Positions 35,366-44,216 of a DNA stretch of 64,000 bases are shown piece by piece; positions within the stretch are counted from its first letter, which is position 1, and each line of letters begins with the position of its first letter. Both the position numbers and the translations under genes were made by a program. Origin of the DNA: Corallococcus soli (lineage in GTDB: Bacteria > Myxococcota > Myxococcia > Myxococcales > Myxococcaceae); contig NZ_JAAIYO010000001.1 in NCBI RefSeq assembly GCF_014930455.1, positions 186,001-250,000 of the forward strand, read 5' to 3'. Below the pieces are notes generated by a model. It was not told the origin of the DNA and made no database searches. It worked only from the letters and a program-made list of their open reading frames with translations.

Positions 35366-35860
35366 TTATTTCCCCGGATCGCGCCGCCGGCCTTTCTTCA
35401 AGAAGTCGATGAGCGCCTTGAGCTTCGGCGCCACCTGGGCCCGGCTCGGATAGAAGAGGAAAAAGCCGGGGAGGACGGGGCCGTACGGTTCGAGCGCCCG
35501 CACGAGGCGTTTGTCCGCCACGTGCTTCCGCACGCGGGTCTCTGGCAGGGCGCCGAGCCCCAGGCTGTCCACTGCGGCGTCCATCATGAAGTCCACGTCG
35601 TCCAGGGACACCCGCCCGTCGACCGCGACCTCGATGCGCTTGCCGCCTTCCACGAACTCCCAGCGGAAGAGGCCCCCATGCGTCCGGCTGCGGTAGTGGA
35701 TGCAGTCGTGGTCGCGCAGCTCGCGTGGGTGCCGGGGCTTGCCGCGCGTCGCGAAGTACGACGGTGAGCCCACCACGGTCATGCGGATGTCGTTGCTCAC
35801 CTGGACGGCGATCATCTCGCGCTCCAGCAGCTCGCTTGCGCGATGGCGTTCTGAAGCCAC
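35366..35860 (-). pseudogene. LysR-type regulator remnant (effector domain only)
   Basis: About 165 codons of a LysR substrate-binding domain remain: MIAVQVSNDIRMTVVGSPSYFATRG, HPRELRDHDCIHYRSRTHG, VDFMMDAAVDSLGLGALPE and the C-terminal FYPSRAQVAPKLKALIDFLKKG. The winged-HTH and the first part of the effector domain are gone. Only about 185 bases separate the remnant from the isochorismatase-like gene, too few to hold the missing 120 residues. It probably once regulated that divergent gene, whose other neighbour is an intact AraC regulator. Confidence 0.8.
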
Positions 35861-36045
35861 GCGGTCCCTGGAGGAGGACTCGCGGCGTGGGGGGCGGGCT
35901 CCGGCCATCCGGCCTGATTTCAGAGCAGGAACCGACCAGAAACCGCAGCTCCGTACCGTGTCTTGACCCCGGGGCTCGGGCCCAATGTCCGCATCGGCCT
36001 GTCCGCCCCCACAGGGCGGTCACTTCACCCAGGAGTCACCACACC

Positions 36046-36711
36046 ATGAGCACGACCCAGGCTTCCTCCCACCGCGGGCTCGACGCCCTGCTGACGCCCC
36101 AGAACAGCGTGCTGGTGCTGATCGACCATCAGCCCTACCAGTTCGCCAACCTGCACAGCCACGAACCGACGATGGTGATGAACAACGTGGTGGGCCTGGC
36201 CAAGGCGGCCAAGGTCTTCGACGTGCCGACCCTCCTCACCACCGTGCTCGAGGAGCGCGGCGGCTACCTGATCAAGAGCCTCCAGGACGTGTTCCCCGAG
36301 CAGAAGCCCATCGACCGGACCTTCATCAACACCTGGGAAGACAGCCGCGTGGTGGACGCGGTGAAGAAGACAGGGCGCAAGAAGCTGGTGATCGCCGCGC
36401 TGTGGACCGAAATCTGCCTGGCCATGCCCGCCATCCAGGCCGCGGGCGAAGGCTACGATGTCTATGCCGTCACCGACGCCTCGGGCGGCGTCAGCCGCGA
36501 GGCGCATGACATGGCGGTGAGGCGCATGCAGATGGCGGGCGTGACGCCCATCACCTGGATGGCGGTGCTCGGCGAGTGGCAGCGCGACTGGGCCCGCGAG
36601 GCCAGTGCCACCGCCCTCGCCGGTGTGCTCGGCGATCACGGCGGCGGCAGCGCCGTGGCCTTCGCCTGGGAGCTGCAATTGCTGGCAGGCCGGCCCGGTC
36701 GGGGCGTCTGA
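36046..36711 (+). CDS. Isochorismatase-family hydrolase (YcaC-like)
   Basis: 221 residues. Catalytic triad positions are visible: D in LVLIDHQPYQF near residue 26, K in the TGRKKLVIAAL segment, and the nucleophile Cys in WTEICLAMPA near residue 124. The family cleaves vinyl-ether or amide C-N bonds; YcaC-like members have uncertain substrates. AGGAG lies at 36031-36035, 10 bases before the ATG. The C-terminal 30 residues (VLGDHGGGSAVAFAWELQ) form the extra helix of the YcaC subgroup. An AraC regulator follows 64 bases downstream. Confidence 0.85.
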   Translation: MSTTQASSHRGLDALLTPQNSVLVLIDHQPYQFANLHSHEPTMVMNNVVGLAKAAKVFDVPTLLTTVLEERGGYLIKSLQDVFPEQKPIDRTFINTWEDSRVVDAVKKTGRKKLVIAALWTEICLAMPAIQAAGEGYDVYAVTDASGGVSREAHDMAVRRMQMAGVTPITWMAVLGEWQRDWAREASATALAGVLGDHGGGSAVAFAWELQLLAGRPGRGV

Positions 36712-36775
36712 GCGAGCGGCCTTCCTCGTTCGGGGATGACTCTCCCCTGGATTGCTGACAACGTCCTCCCGAGCG

Positions 36776-37684
36776 ATGGACCCCCCTCGGGAGGACGATG
36801 CCGTGGAGACACGCGCTGAGCGGCTGAGCCCGCTGCCGGAGAACGTGGTGGGCGTTTCCGTCGTTCGGCGGAAGTGGAACGGGATCTGCGTGGATGTGAA
36901 CGAGAGCCGGTGTTCGGGCCCGACCTCGCACCCCCTGTTCCTGGAAAGCCACACGCGACTGAGCGCGCTGCTGGAGGAGGTGGGCTCGCCCTGTGAGCCC
37001 CGCTTGCGCGAAGGCAGGCCCTGCGAAATCGGTTACGTACCCCGGCAGCTGAACCTCATGCCCGCCGGCATGCCGCTGTGGGGCTACAGCGCCAATTCAC
37101 GCCTGGTGCGCGATGCCGTGCTCCTCTTCGACCTGCCGACGCTGGGCGAGCGCCTGGGCCAATCCCTAAACCCCGCCGACCTGGATGCGCCGCGGTTGCG
37201 CTTCGCCGATGACCGCCTCTGGACGCTGGTGCGCTTGCTCGCCGACGTGGTGGAGGACGATGACCCCACCACCCAGCTCTACGGGGACGGCCTGACCGCC
37301 GCCATCTTCGCCGTGCTGGGCTCGCGCCGTGGGAGAGGCCATGTGACGCGCAGGGGCCTGGCGCCGTGGCAGCTGCGGCGGGTGCTCGACTTCCTGGAGT
37401 CGCGCCTGCCCGAACGGGTCGAATTGGCGGCGCTGGCCGCACTGGTGGACCTGTCGCAAGCGCACTTCAGCCGCGCCTTCAAGGCCTCCACTGGCATGGC
37501 GCCGTATCAATGGCAGTTGCAGGCCCGCCTCAAGCGCGCGCAGACGATGCTGCTGTCGACGCCAGCATCGCTGGAGCAGGTCGCCGAAGCGACGGGCTTC
37601 GCCGATGCCGTGCACTTCGGCAAGGCCTTCCGGCGGGCTCATGGCACCACGCCCGCGATGTGGCGGCGGGACCGGAAGGGCTGA
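36776..37684 (+). CDS. AraC-family transcriptional regulator
   Basis: About 302 residues from ATG at 36776 (TTG at 36752 is in frame). The N-terminal half is a ligand-binding-type domain without recognised specificity. The C-terminal 100 residues hold two helix-turn-helix motifs: VELAALAALVDLSQAHFSRAFKASTGMAPYQW and LEQVAEATGFADAVHFGKAFRRAHGTTPAMWRR, both matching the AraC consensus closely. It is codirectional with and adjacent to the isochorismatase-like gene, which is its likely target. Confidence 0.9.
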   Translation: MDPPREDDAVETRAERLSPLPENVVGVSVVRRKWNGICVDVNESRCSGPTSHPLFLESHTRLSALLEEVGSPCEPRLREGRPCEIGYVPRQLNLMPAGMPLWGYSANSRLVRDAVLLFDLPTLGERLGQSLNPADLDAPRLRFADDRLWTLVRLLADVVEDDDPTTQLYGDGLTAAIFAVLGSRRGRGHVTRRGLAPWQLRRVLDFLESRLPERVELAALAALVDLSQAHFSRAFKASTGMAPYQWQLQARLKRAQTMLLSTPASLEQVAEATGFADAVHFGKAFRRAHGTTPAMWRRDRKG

Positions 37685-37739
37685 CCAGGAGGGGTCAGCC
37701 CCGCTTGTCCGCGCCGCGCCGCCGAAGCTCCGCGTCCGT

Positions 37740-39185
37740 TCAGCGTGGGGGTCCGTCCTCGGAGGTCTCCTTGAAGTCCGCGGCGGACAGTCCGTGCCGC
37801 TTGAGCAGGTCGTAGAAGTCGCTCCGGTTGCGACCGGCCATTCGGGCCGCGGCGCTGACACTGCCGCTGCTGCGGCGCATGGCCTCCGCCAGGTAGGCGC
37901 GCTCGAAGGCATCGCGTGCTTCGCGCAGCGAGGGCAGGTCCGCTGTCCCGCCTGGAACGCCTGGCAGCTGCGCGCTCCCGGCGGGGGGCCGCTCCAGCGC
38001 CTGACCCAGGCGGGGCACGTGGCGCGGCTGAAGCTCGTCCGTGCCGGCCAGGAGCACCGCGGCCTCCATCTCGTGGATGAGCTCCCGGACGTTGCCAGGC
38101 CAGCCATAGCGCTGCAGCAGCTCCACCGTCGCGGGTGAGAGGCGCGGCGGGCGCAGGCCATAGCGGTTCGCCGTGCGCTCCAGGAAGAGCTGCGCGAGCA
38201 GGGGGATGTCCTCGAGCCGCTCGCGCAAGGGCGGCAGCTCGATGGGCACCACGTGCAGCCGGAAGTAGAGGTCCTGACGGAAGCGCTTCGCGGCCACCTC
38301 CTCCGCGAGGTCCCGGTTGGTGGCGGCGACCACCCGCACGTCCACGGGCTCCTCCACGTCCGCGCCCACGCGCGTGAGCCGCTGCTCCTGCAGCACGCGC
38401 AAGAGCTTCACCTGCACGGACGGGGACGCCTCGCCGACTTCATCCAGGAACAGCGTGCCGCCGTTGGCCGCGCCAAACAGGCCCTCGCGCTCGCGCACGG
38501 CCCCGGAGAACGCGCCCTTCACGTGCCCGAACAGCTCGCTCTCCAGCAGCTCTGGCGGAAGGGCGCCGCAGTTGACGGCGACGAAGCGCTCCTTGTTGCG
38601 GCGCGAGAGCACGTGGAGCATCCGCGCCGCCAGCTCCTTGCCGGTGCCACTCTCGCCGGTGAGCAGGACGGTGGCGTCGGTGGGGGCAATGCGGGCAATC
38701 ACCTCGCGCACGCGCGAGATGGCATCGCTGGTGCCCAGCAGCAGGGGCTCGCCGTCCTCCCCCATGCGCCGCCGCAGCTCGGCCACCTCCCGGCGCAGAC
38801 GCGAGCGCTCGAGCGCGTGCGTGAGCTTCTGCATGAGCTCGTGGTCGTGAAACGGCTTGGTGAGGAAGCCGTAGGCACCCTCCTGCATGGCCTGCACCGC
38901 GGTTTCGATGGAGCCGTGCGCGGTGAGCATGATGACGGACAGCTCGGGAGCGCTCTGTCGCGCGGCACGGAGCACGTCCATGCCATCCATGTCCTCCAGG
39001 CGCAGGTCGAGCACCATCGCGTCCACGCGCTCCTGCGCGAGCCTGCGCAGGGCGCCCTTGCCCTCGCTCTCCACGGTCACGTGGTAGCCGCGTGAAGTCA
39101 TCCGCATGGACATCAGCTCCGCGAGCTGAAGGTCGTCGTCCACCAGGAGCACATGGGGCTGCTGAGCGGGGGATTCATGTGTCAA
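37740..39185 (-). CDS. NtrC-family sigma-54-dependent response regulator
   Basis: 481 residues from TTG at 39185, which overlaps the kinase stop by 11 bases; no upstream ATG fits. Receiver domain: acidic DDD at 16-18, phospho-acceptor D60, conserved K110. AAA+ domain: Walker A GESGTGKE at 177-184, sigma-54 contact loop GAFSGA at 224-229 (Thr replaced by Ser, a known functional variant), Walker B GGTLFLDEVGE. A C-terminal Fis-type helix-turn-helix follows (SVSAAARMAGRNRSDFYDLLKRHGL). It should activate sigma-54 promoters when phosphorylated by the adjacent kinase. A sigma-54-like sequence and repeated CCGACAG sites precede the divergent sulP gene. Confidence 0.93.
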   Translation of the reverse strand: MTHESPAQQPHVLLVDDDLQLAELMSMRMTSRGYHVTVESEGKGALRRLAQERVDAMVLDLRLEDMDGMDVLRAARQSAPELSVIMLTAHGSIETAVQAMQEGAYGFLTKPFHDHELMQKLTHALERSRLRREVAELRRRMGEDGEPLLLGTSDAISRVREVIARIAPTDATVLLTGESGTGKELAARMLHVLSRRNKERFVAVNCGALPPELLESELFGHVKGAFSGAVREREGLFGAANGGTLFLDEVGEASPSVQVKLLRVLQEQRLTRVGADVEEPVDVRVVAATNRDLAEEVAAKRFRQDLYFRLHVVPIELPPLRERLEDIPLLAQLFLERTANRYGLRPPRLSPATVELLQRYGWPGNVRELIHEMEAAVLLAGTDELQPRHVPRLGQALERPPAGSAQLPGVPGGTADLPSLREARDAFERAYLAEAMRRSSGSVSAAARMAGRNRSDFYDLLKRHGLSAADFKETSEDGPPR

Positions 39186-40671
39186 GGCGGCCTCCAGGGG
39201 GCGCGGGGTCTTCCAGGGGAATCCAGAAGGTGAAGGTGGCTCCAGGGGGAGGCGTGTCCGCGAGCGACAGCTCTCCTCCGTGAGCGGTGATCATCTCGCG
39301 CGCGATGGCGAGCCCCAGCCCCGTGCTGCGGCGCCCGCCCACCTCCAGGCTCGCGAAGGGCCGGAAGATCCACTCGCGCGCGTGCACGGGCACGCCTGGG
39401 CCCTGGTCCGCGACGGACAGCTGGACCGCGGGCACGGTGCTGGCGGCGCCAGGGCGCTTGCGGCTCACCAGCTCACAGGAGATGCGCACCGTCTGGCCTG
39501 AGCTGGAGACGGCGATGGCGTTGCTCACCAGGTTGGACAGGGCGCGCTCGACAAGAGGGTCGTCGATGGGCGCGCGCACGGGCTTCGCGGCTGGCTCGTA
39601 CACCAGCTGGACCTTGCGCTCATCCGCTTCGAAGGTGAGGTCCTGGAGGACGTTCTGGACAATCTGGTCCACCGAGGCCCCGGCATTGCGTTGCAACGGC
39701 TGACCGGACTGCACGCGCGACAAATCCAACACGGAGGTCACCATGCGAATCTCGCGCTCGCACGCTGCCTGCGCGAGCTTCACCACGCGGGCCTGCTGCG
39801 GCGTCAGGGGGCCTGTGCTGCCATCACCCAGGAGCGAGAGGGCCTCCCGCACCCGGGCCAGCGGCGTGCGCAGGTCGTGGGACACCGACGCCACGAACGC
39901 GCTCTTGAGGTGGTCCAGCTCCGCCAGGCGCCCACGCATGCGGTCCAGGTCCAGTGAGAGCGCGCGCAGCTCCTCGGGCCCGCGCAAGGGGGGCAGGGGG
40001 CTGAAGTCACCCTGGCCAATGCGGCGCGCATGCGTGGAGAGCAGCGCCACCGAGTTCGACACCGCGCGCGCCTGCGCGAAGGCGAGCGCTCCCGCGGCGA
40101 GGATGCCCAGGAGGCCGAAGAGGCTGCCTGAGCTCAGCGCCTCCGCGCCGATGGAGCGCGCGTGGTCCTCCTTCGCCTGGATGGCCAGGCGCATCTCCCG
40201 CGTGCGCTCGGACCACACCGTGGTGAGGGTCTCGTCCAATTGCAGCCGCCGCTCACGCAGGGGAAACGCCAGCATCGACTCACAGGTGCCTGCCTGCTCC
40301 AGTTGCAGGGCGTACTGCACATAGTCCTGGGCGCTTGCGCGGATGCCCGCATCGAGCTTCACCGTGCCGGCGCCGAGCGCGGTCTGGAGTTCCTGGCGAG
40401 CGCTGGCGATGGCGCTGTGCACGGAGGGCGCGCTGCTGTCGTGCTGCTCGCAGGCCACCACGCCGCGCCGCACCGCCAGTTCAAGCGCCCAGGCTGCGAC
40501 GTACACGCGCTGCTCCCGCTCGAAGGCCGCGAGCTCCTGCTGGCCCACGCTTGCCACCAGCTCGTGGGTGCGCATGAGGCCCACCGCCATCTGTGAGAAC
40601 GCCGCCACCAGCAGCGCGGTGACCACCGCATAGGACAACAGGAGCCGGGCGCGCAGCCGAAGCACGAACAT
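39175..40671 (-). CDS. Sensor histidine kinase
   Basis: 498 residues from ATG at 40671 (TTG at 40680 in frame). Two membrane helices (LLLSYAVVTALLVAAFSQMAVGLM near residues 12-35 and LFGLLGILAAGALAFA near 185-200) enclose an extracytoplasmic helical sensor of about 150 residues. A HAMP-like linker leads to the H-box SHDLRTPLARV. N-box (NLVSNAIAV), G1 (DQGPGVP) and G2 (GLGLAIA) follow. It pairs with the overlapping NtrC-type regulator. What it senses is unknown; the helical sensor with many Glu/Gln residues resembles a four-helix bundle. Confidence 0.92.
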   Translation of the reverse strand: MFVLRLRARLLLSYAVVTALLVAAFSQMAVGLMRTHELVASVGQQELAAFEREQRVYVAAWALELAVRRGVVACEQHDSSAPSVHSAIASARQELQTALGAGTVKLDAGIRASAQDYVQYALQLEQAGTCESMLAFPLRERRLQLDETLTTVWSERTREMRLAIQAKEDHARSIGAEALSSGSLFGLLGILAAGALAFAQARAVSNSVALLSTHARRIGQGDFSPLPPLRGPEELRALSLDLDRMRGRLAELDHLKSAFVASVSHDLRTPLARVREALSLLGDGSTGPLTPQQARVVKLAQAACEREIRMVTSVLDLSRVQSGQPLQRNAGASVDQIVQNVLQDLTFEADERKVQLVYEPAAKPVRAPIDDPLVERALSNLVSNAIAVSSSGQTVRISCELVSRKRPGAASTVPAVQLSVADQGPGVPVHAREWIFRPFASLEVGGRRSTGLGLAIAREMITAHGGELSLADTPPPGATFTFWIPLEDPAPPGGRLDT

Positions 40672-40724
40672 GGCGCGCAATCTAACGCGCTTCAGCGCGC
40701 GCGCTCGTCACTGTGCACGGCCGT

Positions 40725-40784
40725 CTGTCGGCCCCGACAGTGTTGGCCTGGGCCGACAGGGGGCCTGCTGGGATGGACCGACAG
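40725..40784. promoter_or_regulatory. Cluster of CCGACAG regulator sites
   Basis: A near-palindrome CTGTCGG-CC-CCGACAG spans 40725-40740. Two more CCGACAG copies lie at 40753-40759 and 40778-40784 in the same orientation, spaced 19 and 25 bases; the second is also preceded by a degenerate arm (TGTTGGC). All fall in the 172-base gap between the kinase gene and sulP. This is the pattern of dimer sites for an enhancer-binding response regulator, probably the one at 37740. Confidence 0.55.
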
Positions 40785-40813
40785 CGAGGCACGCCGCACT
40801 CGGAGACGGGGGC

Positions 40814-40829
40814 TGGCACGACATCTGAA
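40814..40829 (+). promoter_or_regulatory. Possible sigma-54 promoter of sulP
   Basis: TGGCACG at 40814-40820 matches the -24 element perfectly. After 4 bases, CTGAA at 40825-40829 is a poor -12 element (TTGCA expected). Transcription would start near 40839, leaving almost no leader if the sulP start at 40844 is right; a later ATG at 40922 would leave a normal one. Suggestive only. Confidence 0.35.
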
Positions 40830-40843
40830 AGACGCCTTCGTCC

Positions 40844-42610
40844 ATGCGTTCGACGACCGTCTTCTCCAAGCGACCCTTCTGGACCCAGCGTGCGGGCGAG
40901 CTCATCCACAGCTGGCGCGAAATGGTGCACCCAAGCAGCCTGCCCGCCGATGCGGCCGCCGGCTTGAGCGTGGCGTGCGTGGCACTTCCTCTCAACGTCG
41001 CGCTCGCCACAGCGGCGGGACTGCCCGCGAGCGTGGGGCTCGTCTCCGGCGTGGTGGCCGGCATCATGGGCGGGCTCTTCAGTGGCAGCCGCTTCCAGGT
41101 CACCGGCCCGGAGGCGGCGCTGCTGCCCCTGGCCGCGGCCATCGTGGCGGCGCATGGGGCCGCGGGCCTCGTCATCGCCACGGTGCTCGCGGGCGCCATG
41201 CAGGTGGCGCTGGGGCTCGTGCGCGCCGGGCGCTTCGCGCGGCTCATTCCCCGGCCCGTGGTGATGGGCTTCACGGTGGGTATCGGGCTCTTGCTGCTCA
41301 ACACGCAGCTGCCGCGGCTGTTCGCGGTGGAGAACACGCACGCGGACGCCGTGGCGCTCGTGATGCAGCGCACCTGGGGCGAGCGCGTGGGGTGGCTCGG
41401 GGTCGCCGCCGGGGCCCTCACGGCGCTGGCCATGCTGACCCTGCCCCGGCTGCACAAGCGCATCCCCGCGGTCCTCGTGGGGCTGACGCTCGGCACCGCG
41501 CTCATGGTCTTCCTCGGGGCGGGCTACGACGCGGTGGGCGCCCTGCCGCGCTCGCTGCCCATGCCGGCGCTGCCGTCCTTCGAGGGCGTGGACCTCGCGG
41601 GGCTCCTGCCGGCGGCCCTGGGCCTCGCGCTGCTGGCGTCGCTCGGCTCGCTGCTCGCGACGAGCTCGCTCGATACGCTCACGGGTGCGCGCACCCACAG
41701 TGACCTGGACCAGGACCTGGTCGCGCAGGGGCTGGCCAACATCGCGGCCGGACTGTGCGGTGGCTTCCCGGTGATGGGGGCCATCGTGCGCGCCAGCGCG
41801 TCCATTCAAGCAGGCGCGCGCACCCGCGCCGCCTCCGTCATGCATGCACTGTGGCTCTTCGTGGCCATGGCGCTTCTCGCGCCGCTGGTGGCGCGCATCC
41901 CTATCGCTGCACTCACCGCCATCCTGCTCGTCGTGGGAGTGCGGCTGCTCAACCTGGAGGGTCTTGTTGCCATGTGGAATCAGTCCAAGTCGACGTTGGG
42001 CGTGGTGCTCGTCACCGCGCTGGGCATTGCGATGTTCAATGTGTTCGCCGGCATCGGGGCCGGGCTCGCGCTGGCGAGCATCCTCTACATGCGGCGCCAT
42101 GGCGCCCTGCGGCTGGAGGTGCAGCGGGTGACGGATGCGTCGCAGCTGCAGCGCGGCCTGCACGTGCAGTCCCCGGAAGCGCTCAACGCCTCCAAGGCGC
42201 TGGACCTCCTGGTCGCGCGCGTGGACGGGCCCATCCTGTTCATCAACCACCTCAAGCTCTACGACCTTGTCGACGGGCCCCCCTGGGCGAAGCTCGTGGT
42301 CATTGACCTGTCGCGTGTGTCGCTCGTGGACGCCGCCGGTGTGGCGACGCTCCAGTACCTGGCGGAGTTCCTCGCCGTGCGCAGCTCGCACCTGGCCCTG
42401 GTGAAGGTTCCGCACCAGTTGGAGGCCACGCTCGAGCCGCTCGCGAAACACCTGCTCGAAGCGCGGATGCACGACTCGCTCGAGGCCGCGCTCCAGGGGG
42501 CTGGCCTTGCGCACGGCGCGCCCATGGAGCCCGTCGCCAACCCCACGCCCGCCGCGCTCGCTGCCCACGCCGTGCCTCCCGCTCCTGCCGCGCACTCCGC
42601 GCACTTGTAG
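40844..42610 (+). CDS. SulP-family anion transporter with STAS domain
   Basis: 588 residues. The SulP membrane domain has about 12-14 helices, starting with DAAAGLSVACVALPLNVALATAAGLPASVGLVSGVVAG and GSRFQVTGPEAALLPLAAA (the conserved anion-binding region after helix 2). A STAS domain follows near residues 440-555 (LLVARVDGPILFINHLKLYDL, then VIDLSRVSLVDAAGVATLQYLAEFL). SulP proteins carry sulfate, bicarbonate or other anions. A Pro/Ala-rich tail ends the protein. It is divergent from the two-component system, which probably controls it. ATG at 40922 is an alternative start that removes 26 residues outside the conserved domain. Confidence 0.9.
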   Translation: MRSTTVFSKRPFWTQRAGELIHSWREMVHPSSLPADAAAGLSVACVALPLNVALATAAGLPASVGLVSGVVAGIMGGLFSGSRFQVTGPEAALLPLAAAIVAAHGAAGLVIATVLAGAMQVALGLVRAGRFARLIPRPVVMGFTVGIGLLLLNTQLPRLFAVENTHADAVALVMQRTWGERVGWLGVAAGALTALAMLTLPRLHKRIPAVLVGLTLGTALMVFLGAGYDAVGALPRSLPMPALPSFEGVDLAGLLPAALGLALLASLGSLLATSSLDTLTGARTHSDLDQDLVAQGLANIAAGLCGGFPVMGAIVRASASIQAGARTRAASVMHALWLFVAMALLAPLVARIPIAALTAILLVVGVRLLNLEGLVAMWNQSKSTLGVVLVTALGIAMFNVFAGIGAGLALASILYMRRHGALRLEVQRVTDASQLQRGLHVQSPEALNASKALDLLVARVDGPILFINHLKLYDLVDGPPWAKLVVIDLSRVSLVDAAGVATLQYLAEFLAVRSSHLALVKVPHQLEATLEPLAKHLLEARMHDSLEAALQGAGLAHGAPMEPVANPTPAALAAHAVPPAPAAHSAHL

Positions 42611-42652
42611 AGCGCTGCGCACGGATGGGCGGCAGAGGAGCCATGTGGATGG

Positions 42653-42685
42653 AGCCCCCACGCCCCGCGGGCCGTGGGGGCTTTA
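42653..42685 (+). terminator. Rho-independent terminator after sulP
   Basis: AGCCCCCACG at 42653-42662 pairs perfectly with CGTGGGGGCT at 42673-42682 over a 10-base loop, followed by TTAGCG. It lies 43 bases past the sulP stop. Confidence 0.7.
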
Positions 42686-42783
42686 GCGCCTGGGCCAGGC
42701 GCGCACCTGCCATGGGCAGGCCCCGGTGCTCCAGGATCGCGCGCACCCCTTGCGGCGGGCCCTCCCATCAAGGCTGCTGGAGG

Positions 42784-43557
42784 CTAGGGGACTGGATAGA
42801 CGCAGACGGCGAGCGCGCCGCAGCCGAACTCGACCGCGAGCTTGTTGCAGCCCGGCTTGAAGTCCGACCGGTACATGGAGTGGGTCTGGGTCCGGCTGTA
42901 GGGCCCATTGACGCCCACGCCGCTGTAGCTGATGGACACGGTGAGGTCGCCGTTGCTCCCGGTGCCTGGAGGGATGAGCGTCGTGACGCTGCACGCGGTC
43001 TCCGCGCTCGCCTTCACCGGGATGCCCTCACCGCCAATCTTCACGCCGTTGATCTTCATCTCCCCGCTGTTGTCGAAGACCACGTAGGCGGTGGCCGAGT
43101 TGTCGATGAGCTCACCGTCCTTCAGCGTGAAGTCGCAGGCCCCGGGAGTCCAGGTGCCCTGCCGGTACTGTCCCAGGAACGTGTTGGTGCCGTTCTGGGG
43201 CTTGAAGCGCATGGTGGTTTCCTCGAACACGACCTCGTAGTCGGGCAGGTTGTGGTTCGCGTCCCAGCGGATCATCCGCGGGCCAATGAGCCGGCCCTTG
43301 TAGAGGCCCGCGGAGGGGGAGCCGGGCAGCTCGCACATGTACACCCGGTCCGACGACTGGCCCGCGATGCCGCCGTACGCGATGTCGGTCTGATAGCCGT
43401 ACTCGCTGCCGTAGCGGTTCCAGATGCCGGTCACGACCATGTTGTCGCCGCCGGTGTCCGTGTCGTCATCGTCATCGCCGGCGGCGCTGGTGTCACAGGC
43501 GCTCAGGGAGGTGGACAGGACGCAGCCGAGGAGGAGACGCGCGAGGGAGAGGTTCAC
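42784..43557 (-). CDS. Lipoprotein of unknown function
   Basis: 257 residues from GTG at 43557, with AAGGA 9 bases upstream. A signal peptide and lipobox (LSAC) are followed by an Asp-run linker (GDDDDDTDTGGD). The mature domain is beta-rich with few Cys, including RVYMCELPGS, MRFKPQNGTNTFLGQYRQG and CDFTLKDGELIDNSATAYVVFD; it closes with KLAVEFGCGALAVCVY. I recognise no family. The reading of an immunoglobulin-like or jelly-roll fold is only a guess from strand spacing. Confidence 0.65.
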   Translation of the reverse strand: MNLSLARLLLGCVLSTSLSACDTSAAGDDDDDTDTGGDNMVVTGIWNRYGSEYGYQTDIAYGGIAGQSSDRVYMCELPGSPSAGLYKGRLIGPRMIRWDANHNLPDYEVVFEETTMRFKPQNGTNTFLGQYRQGTWTPGACDFTLKDGELIDNSATAYVVFDNSGEMKINGVKIGGEGIPVKASAETACSVTTLIPPGTGSNGDLTVSISYSGVGVNGPYSRTQTHSMYRSDFKPGCNKLAVEFGCGALAVCVYPVP

Positions 43558-43739
43558 CGGAGTTCCTTCAGTGGGGGGTGACGGTTCGCAGCACACCCCA
43601 TACCACCCAGGTCGACAAGGTCCTGGCGAACTCCCGCAGGTCCTGCGCCGATGCGTCCAGCACCTCCCTCGCGGGAACAGACGGGAGCCGTGCTCGGCGA
43701 GCACCGCGACATGGAGTCGCGGTGCGCGCCGCTTACCCC

Positions 43740-44093
43740 TTACCCCTTCAGTTCGCGCGTCAGCTTCGAGTCCCACGGACACCAGTGGCCGCCAGGGAGG
43801 AACGCGCCGCCGGCTTCGTCCAGGTGGTCCTCGACGTACATCATGTTGGCGTCGCACACCTCGATGGCCATCGAGAAGAACCGGACGGTCGAGGGGTCGA
43901 TGTGGAACGAGAACTTCGGATTGTAGGGCGCGGTCCTCTTGATGATGCGCCCGTGGACGTGAACCTCGTTCTTCTCCTCTCCGGCGAGGATGCGGCGCGC
44001 ATGGGAAATCATCGCCTCGTCCGTCAGCTCAATGACGAATTCGGCCCCAGGCGAGCTGGGCTGGGTGAAGGCGAAGCGGGTGGCGGTTGCCAT
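43740..44093 (-). CDS. BP74-like small protein
   Basis: 117 residues with no signal peptide. It recalls the N-terminal domain of Dictyostelium calmodulin-binding protein BP74: FVIELTDEAMISHARRILAGEEKNEVHVHGRIIKRTAPYNPKFSFHIDP, then FFSMAIEVCDANMMYVEDHLDEAGGAFLPGGHWCPWDSKL. The pattern fits closely but I give it from memory. In bacteria such stand-alone domains have no known role. Its start faces the terminus of the UdgX gene across about 120 bases. Confidence 0.6.
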   Translation of the reverse strand: MATATRFAFTQPSSPGAEFVIELTDEAMISHARRILAGEEKNEVHVHGRIIKRTAPYNPKFSFHIDPSTVRFFSMAIEVCDANMMYVEDHLDEAGGAFLPGGHWCPWDSKLTRELKG

Positions 44094-44216
44094 TGTGAGG
44101 CTCCTTTGGGTGGTGGCCGCCCGGTGTAGAGGATTGGGTTTTCCCTGGGAACCGGCTTGGGGATGGATGGGTGTGTTTGGAATTTGTTAGTGCGACGCGC
44201 CGTGGAGCCCGCGCCT

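Noticed and set aside
40844-40922. Calling the sigma-54 promoter and sulP start as certain
   Set aside because: The -12 element is poor and the predicted start leaves almost no leader unless the 40922 ATG is used; kept only as a candidate.
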